A stretch of 64,000 nt of DNA from Kyrpidia spormannii (GTDB taxonomy: Bacteria; Bacillota; Bacilli; Kyrpidiales; Kyrpidiaceae), in contig NZ_CP024955.1 of NCBI RefSeq assembly GCF_002804065.1, positions 868,001 to 932,000 of the forward strand, in the 5' to 3' direction. Every line of letters begins with the position of its first letter. Position 1 is the first letter of the stretch. The translations under genes and the position numbers were made by a program. Of this stretch, positions 21,944-29,973 are shown piece after piece. The notes below the pieces were generated by a model. It worked only from the letters and a program-made list of their open reading frames with translations. It was not told the origin of the DNA and ran no database searches.

Positions 21944-22120
21944 TCACGTCAGGTCTGGCATCTCGTTGTCGTCGGGATTCTTGCGGTCGGAAAAAGCCGG
22001 GTTTTCATCCCGGAATCGGGAAACCACGCGTTGCCCTTCCTCCCAAGGGGTGGATTTTCCTAGTGTAAACTCCTGATTATCCGCCATTCCGTAAGGGCCT
22101 TCCGGAAACTCTTCAGGCAT
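21944..22120 (-). CDS. Small conserved cytosolic protein (unknown function)
   Basis: A hydrophilic protein of about 58 residues starting MPEEFPEGPYG, with the central phrase GKSTPWEEGQR and an acidic/Asn-rich end NPDDNEMPDLT. These phrases resemble small Bacillales proteins usually labelled as cytosolic proteins of unknown function. An in-frame extension reaches 22252 but lacks the family text. The ribosome site (gggatgg) is weak, so the start is uncertain. It is divergent from the aminotransferase operon at 22342. Between 22121 and 22341 I see no other element. Confidence 0.55.
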   Translation of the reverse strand: MPEEFPEGPYGMADNQEFTLGKSTPWEEGQRVVSRFRDENPAFSDRKNPDDNEMPDLT

Positions 22121-22341
22121 GATGTCGTGCCGCCATCCCGTTGCGGGCGTAAACCTCTGCCTTTTCTTTCCCGGCCAAAACCTCACCGCCGGCCCCCCTT
22201 TCCGGATGATGGTCCCATCGCTTTCACCTTTCCCCGGGATTCGCCGATTCATACCCGGACGCCGGGCTGTGGACCGATCTCAAGGGCGAGGAGCATGAAG
22301 AATTTGGCATCGGGGAAGCTAAAGGCGTGGAGGTGAAGAGG

Positions 22342-23742
22342 ATGGCGAGCCCCGTGGCTGTAAAGGACCTGTATGATTCGTATATCAATCCCGGCATGGC
22401 GAAGTTGCACCATTTAATGGGGTTGTCCGCCGGGGAGCTCCGTGGGGAGGGAAGTCTCGTGTATGACGAGGACGGGAGGCGTTATATAGACTGCGTGTCT
22501 GGATATGGATCATTGCCCTTCGGACACCGTCCGGGCCCGGTGTTGGAAGCGGTGCGCCGGCAGATGGACCGGATGGCCCTCTCGTCGAAAGTCATGCCCG
22601 GCCGTCCGGTGGGAGAGTTGGCCGAGGCCCTAGCTGGGTGGACTCCCGGGGATTTGCAGTACAGCTTTTTTTGTAACAGTGGTGCGGAGGCGGTGGAAGG
22701 GGCTCTAAAATTGGCCCGGGCAGTGACGGGGCGTCCGGGGTTTGTCGCGGCGGAAGGGGGGTTTCATGGGAAAACCTTTGGGGCGCTTTCGGTGTCCGGC
22801 CGGCAGCGGTATCGAGCCCCCTTTCATCCTTTGCTTCCCGGTGTGACGTTGGTGCCGTTCGGGGATGTGGAGGCGCTAAAAAGGGCGGTGTCCCAGGAGA
22901 CGGCCGCGGTGATCCTTGAGCCGATTCAAGGGGAGGGCGGGGTCCATCCGGCGCCCCGGGGCTACCTGACGGCCGCCAGGGAGATCTGCAACCGCGCCGG
23001 GGCACTGTTGATCCTGGACGAGGTGCAGACGGGTCTCGGGAGAACGGGGATGCCGTTTGCGGCGGAACGGGATGGCGTGGTCCCCGATGTGATGTGTCTG
23101 GCCAAGGCCCTCGGGGGTGGGGTGATGCCCATTGGCTGTTTCATCGCCAGGCCGGAGGCGGCCCGTGCTTTCTGGGAAGATCCTTTGATTCATACTTCCA
23201 CCTTTGGGGGGAATCCCCTGGCAGCTGCGGCGGGACTTGCGACCCTGGATTGGCTGCAACGGGAGGATCTGCCCGGGGCGGCGGCAGAAACGGGACGATG
23301 GCTCAAAGGCGAGTTTGAGGAGATGGCCAAACGGTATCCGGGCTGGATCCGCGAGGTGCGCGGAGAAGGACTTTTGCTCGGCGTTGAATTTGTCGATGAG
23401 GCCCGGGGAGGACTCGTCATGAGCGGGTTGGTGGAGAAGGGTGTTCTCACGGCGTTTACCTTGAATGAGTACCGGGTGGTTCGGGTGGAGCCATCTTTGA
23501 CGATTGATCGCGGCTTGTTGATCCAGGTGCTGGAAGCGTGGGATGCGGTGCTCGGCTATTGGTACGGGCAGCTAGACCCAGGGGAACTTGAAGCGACGGG
23601 GTGGGAACCCGATCGGCAGGTCCTTGGCCCGGACTCGGAAAGTGGAGGCGAATCAAGAGAGACGGCTCGAAACGCGGGGAAGGAGGGGGATGGAAATGCC
23701 GGTGGTTCAGGTGAGGGAGTCGTTCGCAGGGCCTTGGCATGA
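22342..23742 (+). CDS. Class III aminotransferase (PatA/acetylornithine type)
   Basis: A PLP aminotransferase of about 466 residues. It shows SFFCNSGAEAVEGALKLAR, the LLILDEVQTGLGRTG box, the PLP lysine in CLAKALGGGVMPIG, and STFGGNPLA. It is closest in style to putrescine or long-chain amine aminotransferases that act on a primary amine/aldehyde pair. The last 50 residues (Gly/Glu/Ser-rich) lie beyond the usual end and overlap the next gene by 47 bases. The start at 22342 has ggaggtg before it. The AAR-like reductase two genes on suggests an aldehyde substrate. Confidence 0.9.
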   Translation: MASPVAVKDLYDSYINPGMAKLHHLMGLSAGELRGEGSLVYDEDGRRYIDCVSGYGSLPFGHRPGPVLEAVRRQMDRMALSSKVMPGRPVGELAEALAGWTPGDLQYSFFCNSGAEAVEGALKLARAVTGRPGFVAAEGGFHGKTFGALSVSGRQRYRAPFHPLLPGVTLVPFGDVEALKRAVSQETAAVILEPIQGEGGVHPAPRGYLTAAREICNRAGALLILDEVQTGLGRTGMPFAAERDGVVPDVMCLAKALGGGVMPIGCFIARPEAARAFWEDPLIHTSTFGGNPLAAAAGLATLDWLQREDLPGAAAETGRWLKGEFEEMAKRYPGWIREVRGEGLLLGVEFVDEARGGLVMSGLVEKGVLTAFTLNEYRVVRVEPSLTIDRGLLIQVLEAWDAVLGYWYGQLDPGELEATGWEPDRQVLGPDSESGGESRETARNAGKEGDGNAGGSGEGVVRRALA

Positions 23743-24178
23743 GGTTTTTGACTGGGTGGCGAATTTTGAGCGATACCCCGAATTTGTCCCGGATTTGACC
23801 AAAGTGGTGGTCTTGGAACGGGGTGAAGATTGGACCATCAGTCGATGGGAGGCGAAGATTGGAGGGACTCCCCTCGGGTGGACGGAGAGGGATGTGTGGG
23901 TGAGGGAGAAAGAGGGCGGGCGCATCGTTTTTGAACAATTGGAAGGGGATTTGAAACGCTTTTCCGGCCACTGGAAAGTGGCTTGTGAGGGCTTAGGATC
24001 GACGGCCGAGTTTCGATGTGAATTCGAGATCGGCCTTCCCGGACTTGCGATTATGCTTCACCCCGTAGCCGGACTGAAACTCCGGCAAAGCATGGCAGGG
24101 CTGCTTCGGAATCTGAAAATCCGTGTGGAGGCCGCAGAAGATGGAACATCAATTCGCTTTCTTGATTCACCCCTTTGA
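23696..24178 (+). CDS. SRPBCC/START-like protein (COQ10/aromatase type)
   Basis: A soluble helix-grip protein of about 160 residues. It begins MPVVQVRESFAGPWHEVFDW with the typical ANFERYPEFVPDLTKV segment of COQ10/polyketide-cyclase proteins that hold a lipid or aromatic ligand in a cavity. It ends with a long amphipathic helix LRQSMAGLLRNLKIRVEAA. The ATG at 23696 is 9 bases after aaggagg. It overlaps both neighbours, indicating tight coupling. The ligand is unknown; a long-chain acyl or aldehyde intermediate is my inference. Confidence 0.82.
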   Translation: MPVVQVRESFAGPWHEVFDWVANFERYPEFVPDLTKVVVLERGEDWTISRWEAKIGGTPLGWTERDVWVREKEGGRIVFEQLEGDLKRFSGHWKVACEGLGSTAEFRCEFEIGLPGLAIMLHPVAGLKLRQSMAGLLRNLKIRVEAAEDGTSIRFLDSPL

Positions 24179-25289
24179 TCGCCGGGACATCACGCGCAAA
24201 CTTCCTGCCCTGGCCGCTTTGCCCGACCCGACCCTGGACCGGTTACTGCGTCACCTGCCGCCATTACTCGTCGATCGCATCGATGGGGTGACGGGGGCGC
24301 AAGGAGTGAAGACGTCGGGGTGGCTTGTGGGCACACCGTTGACCTCCCAGCAACTTTTGGAGCTGCCTTGGCCCGTGGTCTACCGAAAACTCCTTGCGGC
24401 CGGGAAAAAGGCGGTCCGACTGGGCGCCAAAGTGTTGGGGTTGGGGGCGTTCACCGCCGTCGCCGGGGACGCCGGGGTCAGTTTAGCCCGCAGACTGCCC
24501 ATCGCGGTGACGACCGGGAATTCCTACACCGTGGCCATAGCGTTGAAAGCGGCGGACGTGGGGGCGCGGTGGATGGGCTGGGATCCGGACAGGGCGGGGT
24601 GGGTGGTGATGGGTGCCACGGGGGGCGTGGGGAGGGTGTCGGTGGAGATCCTTGCCTCCCGGGGTCGGAAGGTGTTCGCCCATGTGCGGGACGATCGCAA
24701 GGCGGGCGAGTTTCTGGAGTATTTTCGCCAACGGGGTTTGGAGGGCAGAATTGAGATGGATCATGATGTGCGCCGCATCCTATCCCAGGCGCCGCTGGTG
24801 ATCACCTGTTCCAGCGCGTTGGAAGCGGTGGTTCAGCCCCAGGATCTGCTTCCGGGTGCGGTGGTTTGCGACGTGGCCCGTCCCAGGGACGTTTCCCGTC
24901 AAGTGGCCGATCATCGCCCGGATGTACTCGTGATCGACGGAGGTTTGGTCAAAGTGCCGGGCGGCTACCCGGGGACTTTGGACCTGGGTTTGCCGGCGGA
25001 TACAGTGTACGCATGCATGGCGGAAACCATGGTCTTGGCCATGGAGGGTCGGCTGGAACACTTTTCTTTGGGCAGAAACCTCACCGCCGACCGGGTTCGG
25101 GAGATTGCTGAACTTGCCAAAAAGCACGGGTTTGAGCTCGCCGCTTTTCGAAGTTTTGAGCGTGCCCTGACCCGGGAGGCGGTGGAGAGAATCCGGCGGG
25201 AGGCGGACTTCCGTCGGGGCGAGGCTGCCCCGGGACCGGGCGCGGATGGGCGTTTGACCGGGGATCGGCCTGATCCTGTGGGGGTCTAG
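24141..25289 (+). CDS. Acyl-ACP reductase (AAR)-like NAD(P) oxidoreductase
   Basis: A protein of about 382 residues of a type often labelled as shikimate dehydrogenase-like. It aligns by eye along its length with cyanobacterial long-chain acyl-ACP reductase, which makes fatty aldehydes. Points of match are TTGNSYTVAIAL, the Rossmann GATGGVG starting at G158, VLVIDGGLVKVPG, and TVYACMAETMVLAMEG. That last segment puts a cysteine at 292, next to the place of the catalytic Cys294 of the Synechococcus enzyme; FSLGRNLT and AKKHGFEL follow. A 45-residue Pro/Gly-rich tail is extra. The start at 24141 (ggagg upstream) overlaps the SRPBCC gene. Function as an acyl reductase is inferred, not shown. Confidence 0.75.
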   Translation: MEHQFAFLIHPFDRRDITRKLPALAALPDPTLDRLLRHLPPLLVDRIDGVTGAQGVKTSGWLVGTPLTSQQLLELPWPVVYRKLLAAGKKAVRLGAKVLGLGAFTAVAGDAGVSLARRLPIAVTTGNSYTVAIALKAADVGARWMGWDPDRAGWVVMGATGGVGRVSVEILASRGRKVFAHVRDDRKAGEFLEYFRQRGLEGRIEMDHDVRRILSQAPLVITCSSALEAVVQPQDLLPGAVVCDVARPRDVSRQVADHRPDVLVIDGGLVKVPGGYPGTLDLGLPADTVYACMAETMVLAMEGRLEHFSLGRNLTADRVREIAELAKKHGFELAAFRSFERALTREAVERIRREADFRRGEAAPGPGADGRLTGDRPDPVGV

Positions 25290-25357
25290 GGCATAGAGCG
25301 GGATTTGGAGGTTCAGGCATTCGCACGCCGGGGGGAACCCAGGGCGGGGCCCGGGCG

Positions 25358-26191
25358 TTAATCAGCCTCTTCGAGGGTGGACAGCCGGGCCAGAGTTTCG
25401 GCGGAGCGGGCGATCTGCCCAAGGGAGGCGGCCAGCTCCTGCACCGCCGCCGCCTGCTCTTGGGTGTGGCGGGTGGACATCTGGATATCCGCGATCATCC
25501 GCTCCACGGCCTGTTGGATGTCAGAAAGCTTCCCTTCGATATCTTTGGAGGCGGACTGACTGCGCTGGGCGAGGCGCCGGATCTCATCGGCGACCACGGC
25601 GAATCCCCGGCCCTGTTCTCCCGCCCGGGCCGCCTCGATGGCGGCATTGAGACCAAGGAGATTGGACTGGGCGGCGACTTCGTGGATGAATCCAAGAACG
25701 GAGGAGGTGACTTGGATTCGTTCCTGGGCGACCATGGCGTTGTTGCTGATATCTGTGTTGGCTGCGGCCACCTCGCTGGCGGTCCGGGATAGGGAATCGG
25801 CGTTCGCCGACAGTTGCTCGACTAACGCCGACAGCTCCTGGGCGTGTCCCTGAAGAATATCCTGCCGCTCCGTCAATACGATGACGGTGATAATCCCCAC
25901 CATTTCTCCAGATTCCTCGAGGATCGGCTCGGCCACGGCGTAGTAGGAGTAGCCGAATTTTTCCTTAGAACGCCGATCGACGACCCGTTGTCGAGCCTGC
26001 AAAGCTTGGTAAGTGACGGTGTTGCGATGGGCGCCGAGGGCTTCGCCGGGCTGGAGCGGCATCGGAACCCTCGGGTGCTCGTAGACAGCGGTTATCCGTT
26101 CCGTGTCGGTGACCACCACGGTGCAAGGTTCAAGAAAAAGACGCTGAATCAGCGGTGCTGACCGTAAAACAGCATCAAGCGCAGAAGACAT
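25358..26191 (-). CDS. Soluble methyl-accepting chemotaxis-type protein
   Basis: A cytosolic chemoreceptor of about 277 residues without membrane segments. The N-terminal 115 residues form a PAS/GAF-like sensor region. The C-terminal signalling hairpin carries the conserved tip [23 protein letters not shown] flanked by coiled-coil heptads. The layout is like Bacillus YfmS or HemAT-type soluble receptors, though I see no haem-binding signature. The start at 26191 follows ggaggt by 8 bases. No che genes are near. The stimulus is unknown. Confidence 0.88.
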   Translation of the reverse strand: MSSALDAVLRSAPLIQRLFLEPCTVVVTDTERITAVYEHPRVPMPLQPGEALGAHRNTVTYQALQARQRVVDRRSKEKFGYSYYAVAEPILEESGEMVGIITVIVLTERQDILQGHAQELSALVEQLSANADSLSRTASEVAAANTDISNNAMVAQERIQVTSSVLGFIHEVAAQSNLLGLNAAIEAARAGEQGRGFAVVADEIRRLAQRSQSASKDIEGKLSDIQQAVERMIADIQMSTRHTQEQAAAVQELAASLGQIARSAETLARLSTLEEAD

Positions 26192-26346
26192 GGGCACTTA
26201 CCTCCGATGAAAGCTTCGTCGGGCGGATCCGATCCATTCCGCCCGTCTAAGCTTCATCACCAGGTCGAGTTGTTCCTTGCAAAAAAATGTGTGAATAGAT
26301 GATGAGAATTTGGTGAACGACCATCGGCCCCGATAATCTGCTCTTT

Positions 26347-26703
26347 TCACGGGGCTTTGTGCAGGAGCAGATGCACGGTGCGACCTTCAGAACGGCGCTG
26401 TGTGAGCGAAGGAATCACCGGATGGGGAAGGTGGATCCGGTGGCTCCAACTCTGGGTCCGACGATGAAAGAGAGGGGGCTGATCCCGTTCCACCTGGTTA
26501 TATGTTCGCGCCTGAAGATACACCATCTCCGGTTCCACCCGGATTTCGACTGCATCCGGGTCACACCAGGTGGGAGTTTGCACAATCAGTTCGATGGTTT
26601 TTCCACGATCGGACATCTCGTAGCCCGGCATTTCCGGAAAAGACGAGCTTAGAATTGTCCATGGGAACTGGGAGCCCATCCAGCGCATGGGCGGCCACAT
26701 GAT
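26347..26703 (-). CDS. Hsp20/alpha-crystallin-like protein (diverged)
   Basis: A protein of about 118 residues. From residue 25 the text YEMSDRGKTIELIVQTPTW, then VEIRVEPEMVYLQA and RIHLPHPV, follows the beta-sandwich pattern of small heat-shock or spore-coat Hsp20-like proteins. The usual GVL motif is not clear. The ATG at 26703 has ggaggaggt upstream; a longer frame to 26877 lacks support. It is divergent from the SDR gene. A chaperone-like role is only a guess from fold pattern. Confidence 0.62.
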   Translation of the reverse strand: MMWPPMRWMGSQFPWTILSSSFPEMPGYEMSDRGKTIELIVQTPTWCDPDAVEIRVEPEMVYLQARTYNQVERDQPPLFHRRTQSWSHRIHLPHPVIPSLTQRRSEGRTVHLLLHKAP

Positions 26704-26845
26704 CCGGACCTCCTCCCCGGAAAGGTTTCTTTCTATCAGGGTACGACAGAGACTGTGCAGGAGTGTGGGCGGCTGGTGTCTTTGCCACTGGAAGCCGTTT
26801 ATAATGAACATGTCGAACCACTGGATTTCCGAAGGAGAGGTGTCC

Positions 26846-27601
26846 ATGAAACTGCAGGGGAAAACCGCGCTGATCACGGGAGCTGGGTCGGGGATGGGCC
26901 GGGCGATGGCGGCACTCTTTGCTGCGGAAGGAGCGGCGGTGGCGGTGGTGGACGTGGTGGAGGACCGGGTGCGGGAAGTGGTGGAATCGATCCAGAATCA
27001 GGGTGCACAGGTGATCGGGATCACCGCGGATGTATCCAAGCAGGAAGAGATCGACCGCATGGTCGAGACCGCTACCGGTCGCTTTGGACGACTGGATATC
27101 CTATGTAACAACGCCGGGGTCATGGATGGCTTTCATCCCGTCGGCGAGGTGAGCGATGAACTATGGGATCGGGTGATGGGCATTAATCTGGAGGGGCCCT
27201 TTCGAACCTGTCGCTTGGTGGTGCCGATGATGGTCAAGCAGGGCGGAGGCGTCATCGTCAACACCGCTTCAGTAGGTGGGCTGTTCGGTGGCCGGGCCGG
27301 GACGGCCTATACCGTCTCTAAACACGGGCTGATCGGACTTACGAAAAGTATCGCCTGGTACTATCACGATCAAGGGATCCGATGTAATGCGATTTGTCCG
27401 GGGGGCATTGAGACGGCCATCGGAGCGGGGCCCAACCCCAGCGAGATCGGATTTTCCTATGTGCAACGCGGTCTCGCGACGTCCCCGCCGCCCGGATCTC
27501 CTGAAGATGTGGCCCATCTCGCCCTTTTTCTGGTGTCCGACGATTCCAAGTATATCAACGGGGCGACAGTGGTGATCGACGGCGGATGGACGACCTATTG
27601 A
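26846..27601 (+). CDS. Short-chain dehydrogenase/reductase (SDR)
   Basis: A classical SDR of about 251 residues. It has the cofactor motif TGAGSGMG, the structural CNNAGVMDG, the serine region VNTASVGG, the catalytic Tyr/Lys pair in AYTVSKHGL, and the C-terminal DGGWTTY. The start at 26846 is set by gaaggagaggtg; upstream in-frame codons are non-conserved. A TATAAT lies at 26800-26805 with a poor -35. The substrate is unknown; FabG-like or sugar/alcohol dehydrogenase activity are options. Confidence 0.9.
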   Translation: MKLQGKTALITGAGSGMGRAMAALFAAEGAAVAVVDVVEDRVREVVESIQNQGAQVIGITADVSKQEEIDRMVETATGRFGRLDILCNNAGVMDGFHPVGEVSDELWDRVMGINLEGPFRTCRLVVPMMVKQGGGVIVNTASVGGLFGGRAGTAYTVSKHGLIGLTKSIAWYYHDQGIRCNAICPGGIETAIGAGPNPSEIGFSYVQRGLATSPPPGSPEDVAHLALFLVSDDSKYINGATVVIDGGWTTY

Positions 27602-27639
27602 ACAGATCGCCCGCCCATTCCCCTTTTTGGGCGTGAATC

Positions 27640-27674
27640 GGCCCGGTCCCCCGCTGACAAAGCCGGACCGGGCC
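27640..27674. terminator. Hairpin between convergent SDR and DUF1641 genes
   Basis: A 10-bp perfect stem ggcccggtcc/ggaccgggcc with a 15-base loop; no clear T-run on either side. Confidence 0.5.
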
Positions 27675-27704
27675 AGGCGATTGACTCCCGTTCAATGACC
27701 CCTG

Positions 27705-28304
27705 TTATCCTTTAGATGAGGTTCCAAACCAGTGCTTGAGGAACAAACGCAGCACCCGAATTCCCGTTTGCATCTCCGGCTCTTTCAGCATCCCCAAAAG
27801 GCCCATGGCGCCGATTCGGGCCGCCGGAGTCCGGGCGTCCTCGGCCATTGCCAGGTTCAGGGCCGTTTCCACCCGGTCCAGAGTTTCTACCCCTCGTAGC
27901 ATTTTCTGAGTGACCAACTCCAAGGTCGGTTCGGTCATGGCGTCGGTGAGAATTCCCGCCGTCTCTGCCAAGTCGAGCAGCTTGTTGAGGGAACCGTTTT
28001 TCTCCATCTGCACGATGCGGTCCAGCAGTCTTCCCAGGGATTCCGAGGCTGCCAGGAGTTTGTCCAGCAGTCCCGGGAGGCGGGAATCGGATAGGACGTC
28101 GAGTAACACTGACGCCTTTTCCAACTTCTCGGTCATGTGATCGATGGTTTCATCGGTCATGGCGTCCGCCGCCATATGGGCCAGGGTTAACGCCGTATCC
28201 AGGGTGCCTAGTTTGGCCAACAGCCCTTCGACGGCTGCCACGCGGTCTTCGGTCAGTTGGAGTTCGGCCAGGGAGCGGTTTGGCTGATCCAGTTGCGCTT
28301 CCAC
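27705..28304 (-). CDS. DUF1641 protein
   Basis: A largely helical protein of about 199 residues with repeated Leu/Asp/Ala-rich helices (for example LLDLAETAGILTDAMTEPTL) and the C-terminal DUF1641 segment IGAMGLLGMLKEPEMQTG. The GTG at 28304 is 8 bases after aaggagg. It follows the SQR-like gene by 20 bases, so they are likely co-translated. DUF1641 proteins commonly sit with sulfide:quinone or formate-linked oxidoreductases; the role is unknown, perhaps membrane docking of the flavoprotein. Confidence 0.85.
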   Translation of the reverse strand: MEAQLDQPNRSLAELQLTEDRVAAVEGLLAKLGTLDTALTLAHMAADAMTDETIDHMTEKLEKASVLLDVLSDSRLPGLLDKLLAASESLGRLLDRIVQMEKNGSLNKLLDLAETAGILTDAMTEPTLELVTQKMLRGVETLDRVETALNLAMAEDARTPAARIGAMGLLGMLKEPEMQTGIRVLRLFLKHWFGTSSKG

Positions 28305-28324
28305 CTGTGCTTCCTCCTTCCGCC

Positions 28325-29464
28325 TCACATAATCCCCTGCAGGTTGACCCAATGCATATTATTGTACGACAATTTCGCCCAATGAACAGGTTTCGACGGT
28401 GTGACCGGGCTGGGCGGGTTGGCATAATCAAAGGCGATATAGGTGGCCTTATCCAGGCCGGTCTCGATGAAGCAGAACACTTTACCGTGGTACAGCCGTT
28501 CACCGGGTCCGCCCCGGATCCGGTCCACCAGATTGGCGGCCAGAATCTCCGATTCGAAATGGGCCACAGACCCTGCTTTCGAAATGGGCAAGTTGGTGGC
28601 GTCACCGATGACGAAAATGTCCGCCTGATCCGCCAGATTCAGACGATTGCGATCGGTGGGCATCCAGCCTTCCTCATCGGAGAACCCGCTCTTCTGGGAG
28701 AAAGTCGACCCTTTATGAGGCGGGATGACAACCAACAAGTCGAAGGGGATGCGCCGTCCGTCGATGGAGACGAGTTCCTTTTTCTTCGTGTCGACCTCCT
28801 CCATCAGGAAGAAGGTCTCGATATGCACGCCTCGGGACTCAAACTCCCGCTGGGCCATGTTCGCCACCGACTCGGTGCCATAGGGTCGGGCGAGGGGATA
28901 ACAGTAGGTAATGTCCGTTTTGTCACGGATTCCTTTTTTCCGGGCCCAGTCTTCGAACATCATCGTGAACTCCAGGGGTGCCACCGGGCACTTGTGCGGC
29001 AGTCCGACTGCAATGACCACTTTCCCGCCCCGGAAGGTGTCCATGGCCTGTTGAAGCTTCAGTGCTCCGTCCACCGTATAGAAAATGTGTCCCGCCTCCA
29101 GCAGCCCTGGAATCTGGTCGGGCTGAGGATGAGACCCGGTGGCGATGACGGCGTAATCATAGGGAAAGCGTTGTCCTCCGTCGGTGGTGACCACTTTGCG
29201 CTCCGCGTCGATGTGCACCGCCTCGCCAAAAATCAGCCTCACCGAGGGATGCAAGACATCTTTGACTTTGCGCATGAGTTCTTCCGGCTTTTTCAAACGG
29301 AACGGGATATACAGCAGGCCCGGTTGATACAGGTGATCTTCTTTGTTGCTGATGACCGTGACCCGAAGTTCTCCGCCGGCAATCTCCGGGGCCGCATCCC
29401 GGGCTAAGCGGTTGGCGAGCATCGTTCCCGCAGTGCCACCGCCCACGATAACAACCTCTTTCAT
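28325..29464 (-). CDS. Sulfide:quinone oxidoreductase-like flavoprotein
   Basis: An FAD oxidoreductase of about 379 residues. The N-terminal FAD motif is VVIVGGGTAGTMLANRLA; VIATGSHPQPDQIPG and FVIGDATNLPISKAGSVAHF complete the fold. Cysteines occur in GLPHKCPVAP (about 165) and GKVFCFIETG (about 345), matching two of the redox cysteines of SQR, while the first family cysteine seems absent. The C-terminus has the amphipathic end typical of membrane-surface enzymes. The ATG at 29464 follows aggaggt. Neighbouring TusA and persulfide genes support a sulfide or polysulfide role. Confidence 0.85.
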   Translation of the reverse strand: MKEVVIVGGGTAGTMLANRLARDAAPEIAGGELRVTVISNKEDHLYQPGLLYIPFRLKKPEELMRKVKDVLHPSVRLIFGEAVHIDAERKVVTTDGGQRFPYDYAVIATGSHPQPDQIPGLLEAGHIFYTVDGALKLQQAMDTFRGGKVVIAVGLPHKCPVAPLEFTMMFEDWARKKGIRDKTDITYCYPLARPYGTESVANMAQREFESRGVHIETFFLMEEVDTKKKELVSIDGRRIPFDLLVVIPPHKGSTFSQKSGFSDEEGWMPTDRNRLNLADQADIFVIGDATNLPISKAGSVAHFESEILAANLVDRIRGGPGERLYHGKVFCFIETGLDKATYIAFDYANPPSPVTPSKPVHWAKLSYNNMHWVNLQGIM

Positions 29465-29532
29465 CCTGTGCACCTCCTGCGTCCTATGGATTTCAAGCCA
29501 CTTCCAGTCCGTGTACTCCCGGCGGCGCCTTT

Positions 29533-29775
29533 CTACTTCATCTGGACTCGAATGCGCCAGTAAGTGCCCGTCGGGTCGTTCACCTCTTCACTTCCCAAAA
29601 ATGTGTGCCCCATCTTTTCTGCCCACTGCGGTACGTCTTTGAGGGATCCCTTGTCATTGCTCCACAACTCCACCACTTCACCGGAGGTGGTGTGTTTCGA
29701 TTTCTTGATTAACTCCATCAACGGTCCGGGACAAAACGCCCCTCGGGCATCGATTACAACTGCTTGCTGCGCCAT
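29533..29775 (-). CDS. TusA-family sulfur carrier protein
   Basis: An 80-residue TusA-like protein with the carrier motif FCPGPLMELIKK, whose cysteine would hold a persulfide. It precedes the SQR-like gene on the same strand by about 70 bases. TusA proteins in such clusters shuttle sulfane sulfur between sulfide oxidation, rhodanese and biosynthesis; this one is more likely part of dissimilatory sulfur traffic than tRNA thiolation, given context. Confidence 0.88.
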   Translation of the reverse strand: MAQQAVVIDARGAFCPGPLMELIKKSKHTTSGEVVELWSNDKGSLKDVPQWAEKMGHTFLGSEEVNDPTGTYWRIRVQMK

Positions 29776-29847
29776 CCTTCAGCCTCCCGTTCACAAAAAT
29801 GTAACGCGTGTGTCTTTATCGTATCGAAAAAGAAAAGAAGCGATAAT

Positions 29848-29860
29848 AGGGGAATCCCCT
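29848..29860. promoter_or_regulatory. Palindrome 1 in sulfur-gene divergent region
   Basis: aggggaatcccct, five-base arms around aat, in the region shared by the divergent TusA and rhodanese-MBL genes. Confidence 0.5.
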
Positions 29861-29894
29861 CATTTCACCGAAAGGACAAAAGGCAGACACAATT

Positions 29895-29907
29895 AGGGAA
29901 ATTCCCT
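29895..29907. promoter_or_regulatory. Palindrome 2 in sulfur-gene divergent region
   Basis: agggaaattccct, six-base arms around one base, 47 bases centre to centre from palindrome 1 and similar in form, so they look like paired operator sites. Confidence 0.5.
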
Positions 29908-29973
29908 GATAGAGAACTTTGACCGGGAGCTGCTACACTGAAGCCAATCTAAGCTCTCCAGGGAGGGTTGCCC

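Noticed and set aside
28280-29407. 375-codon plus-strand frame over the SQR-like gene
   Set aside because: It is the antisense of a well-supported flavoprotein and shows no family motif.
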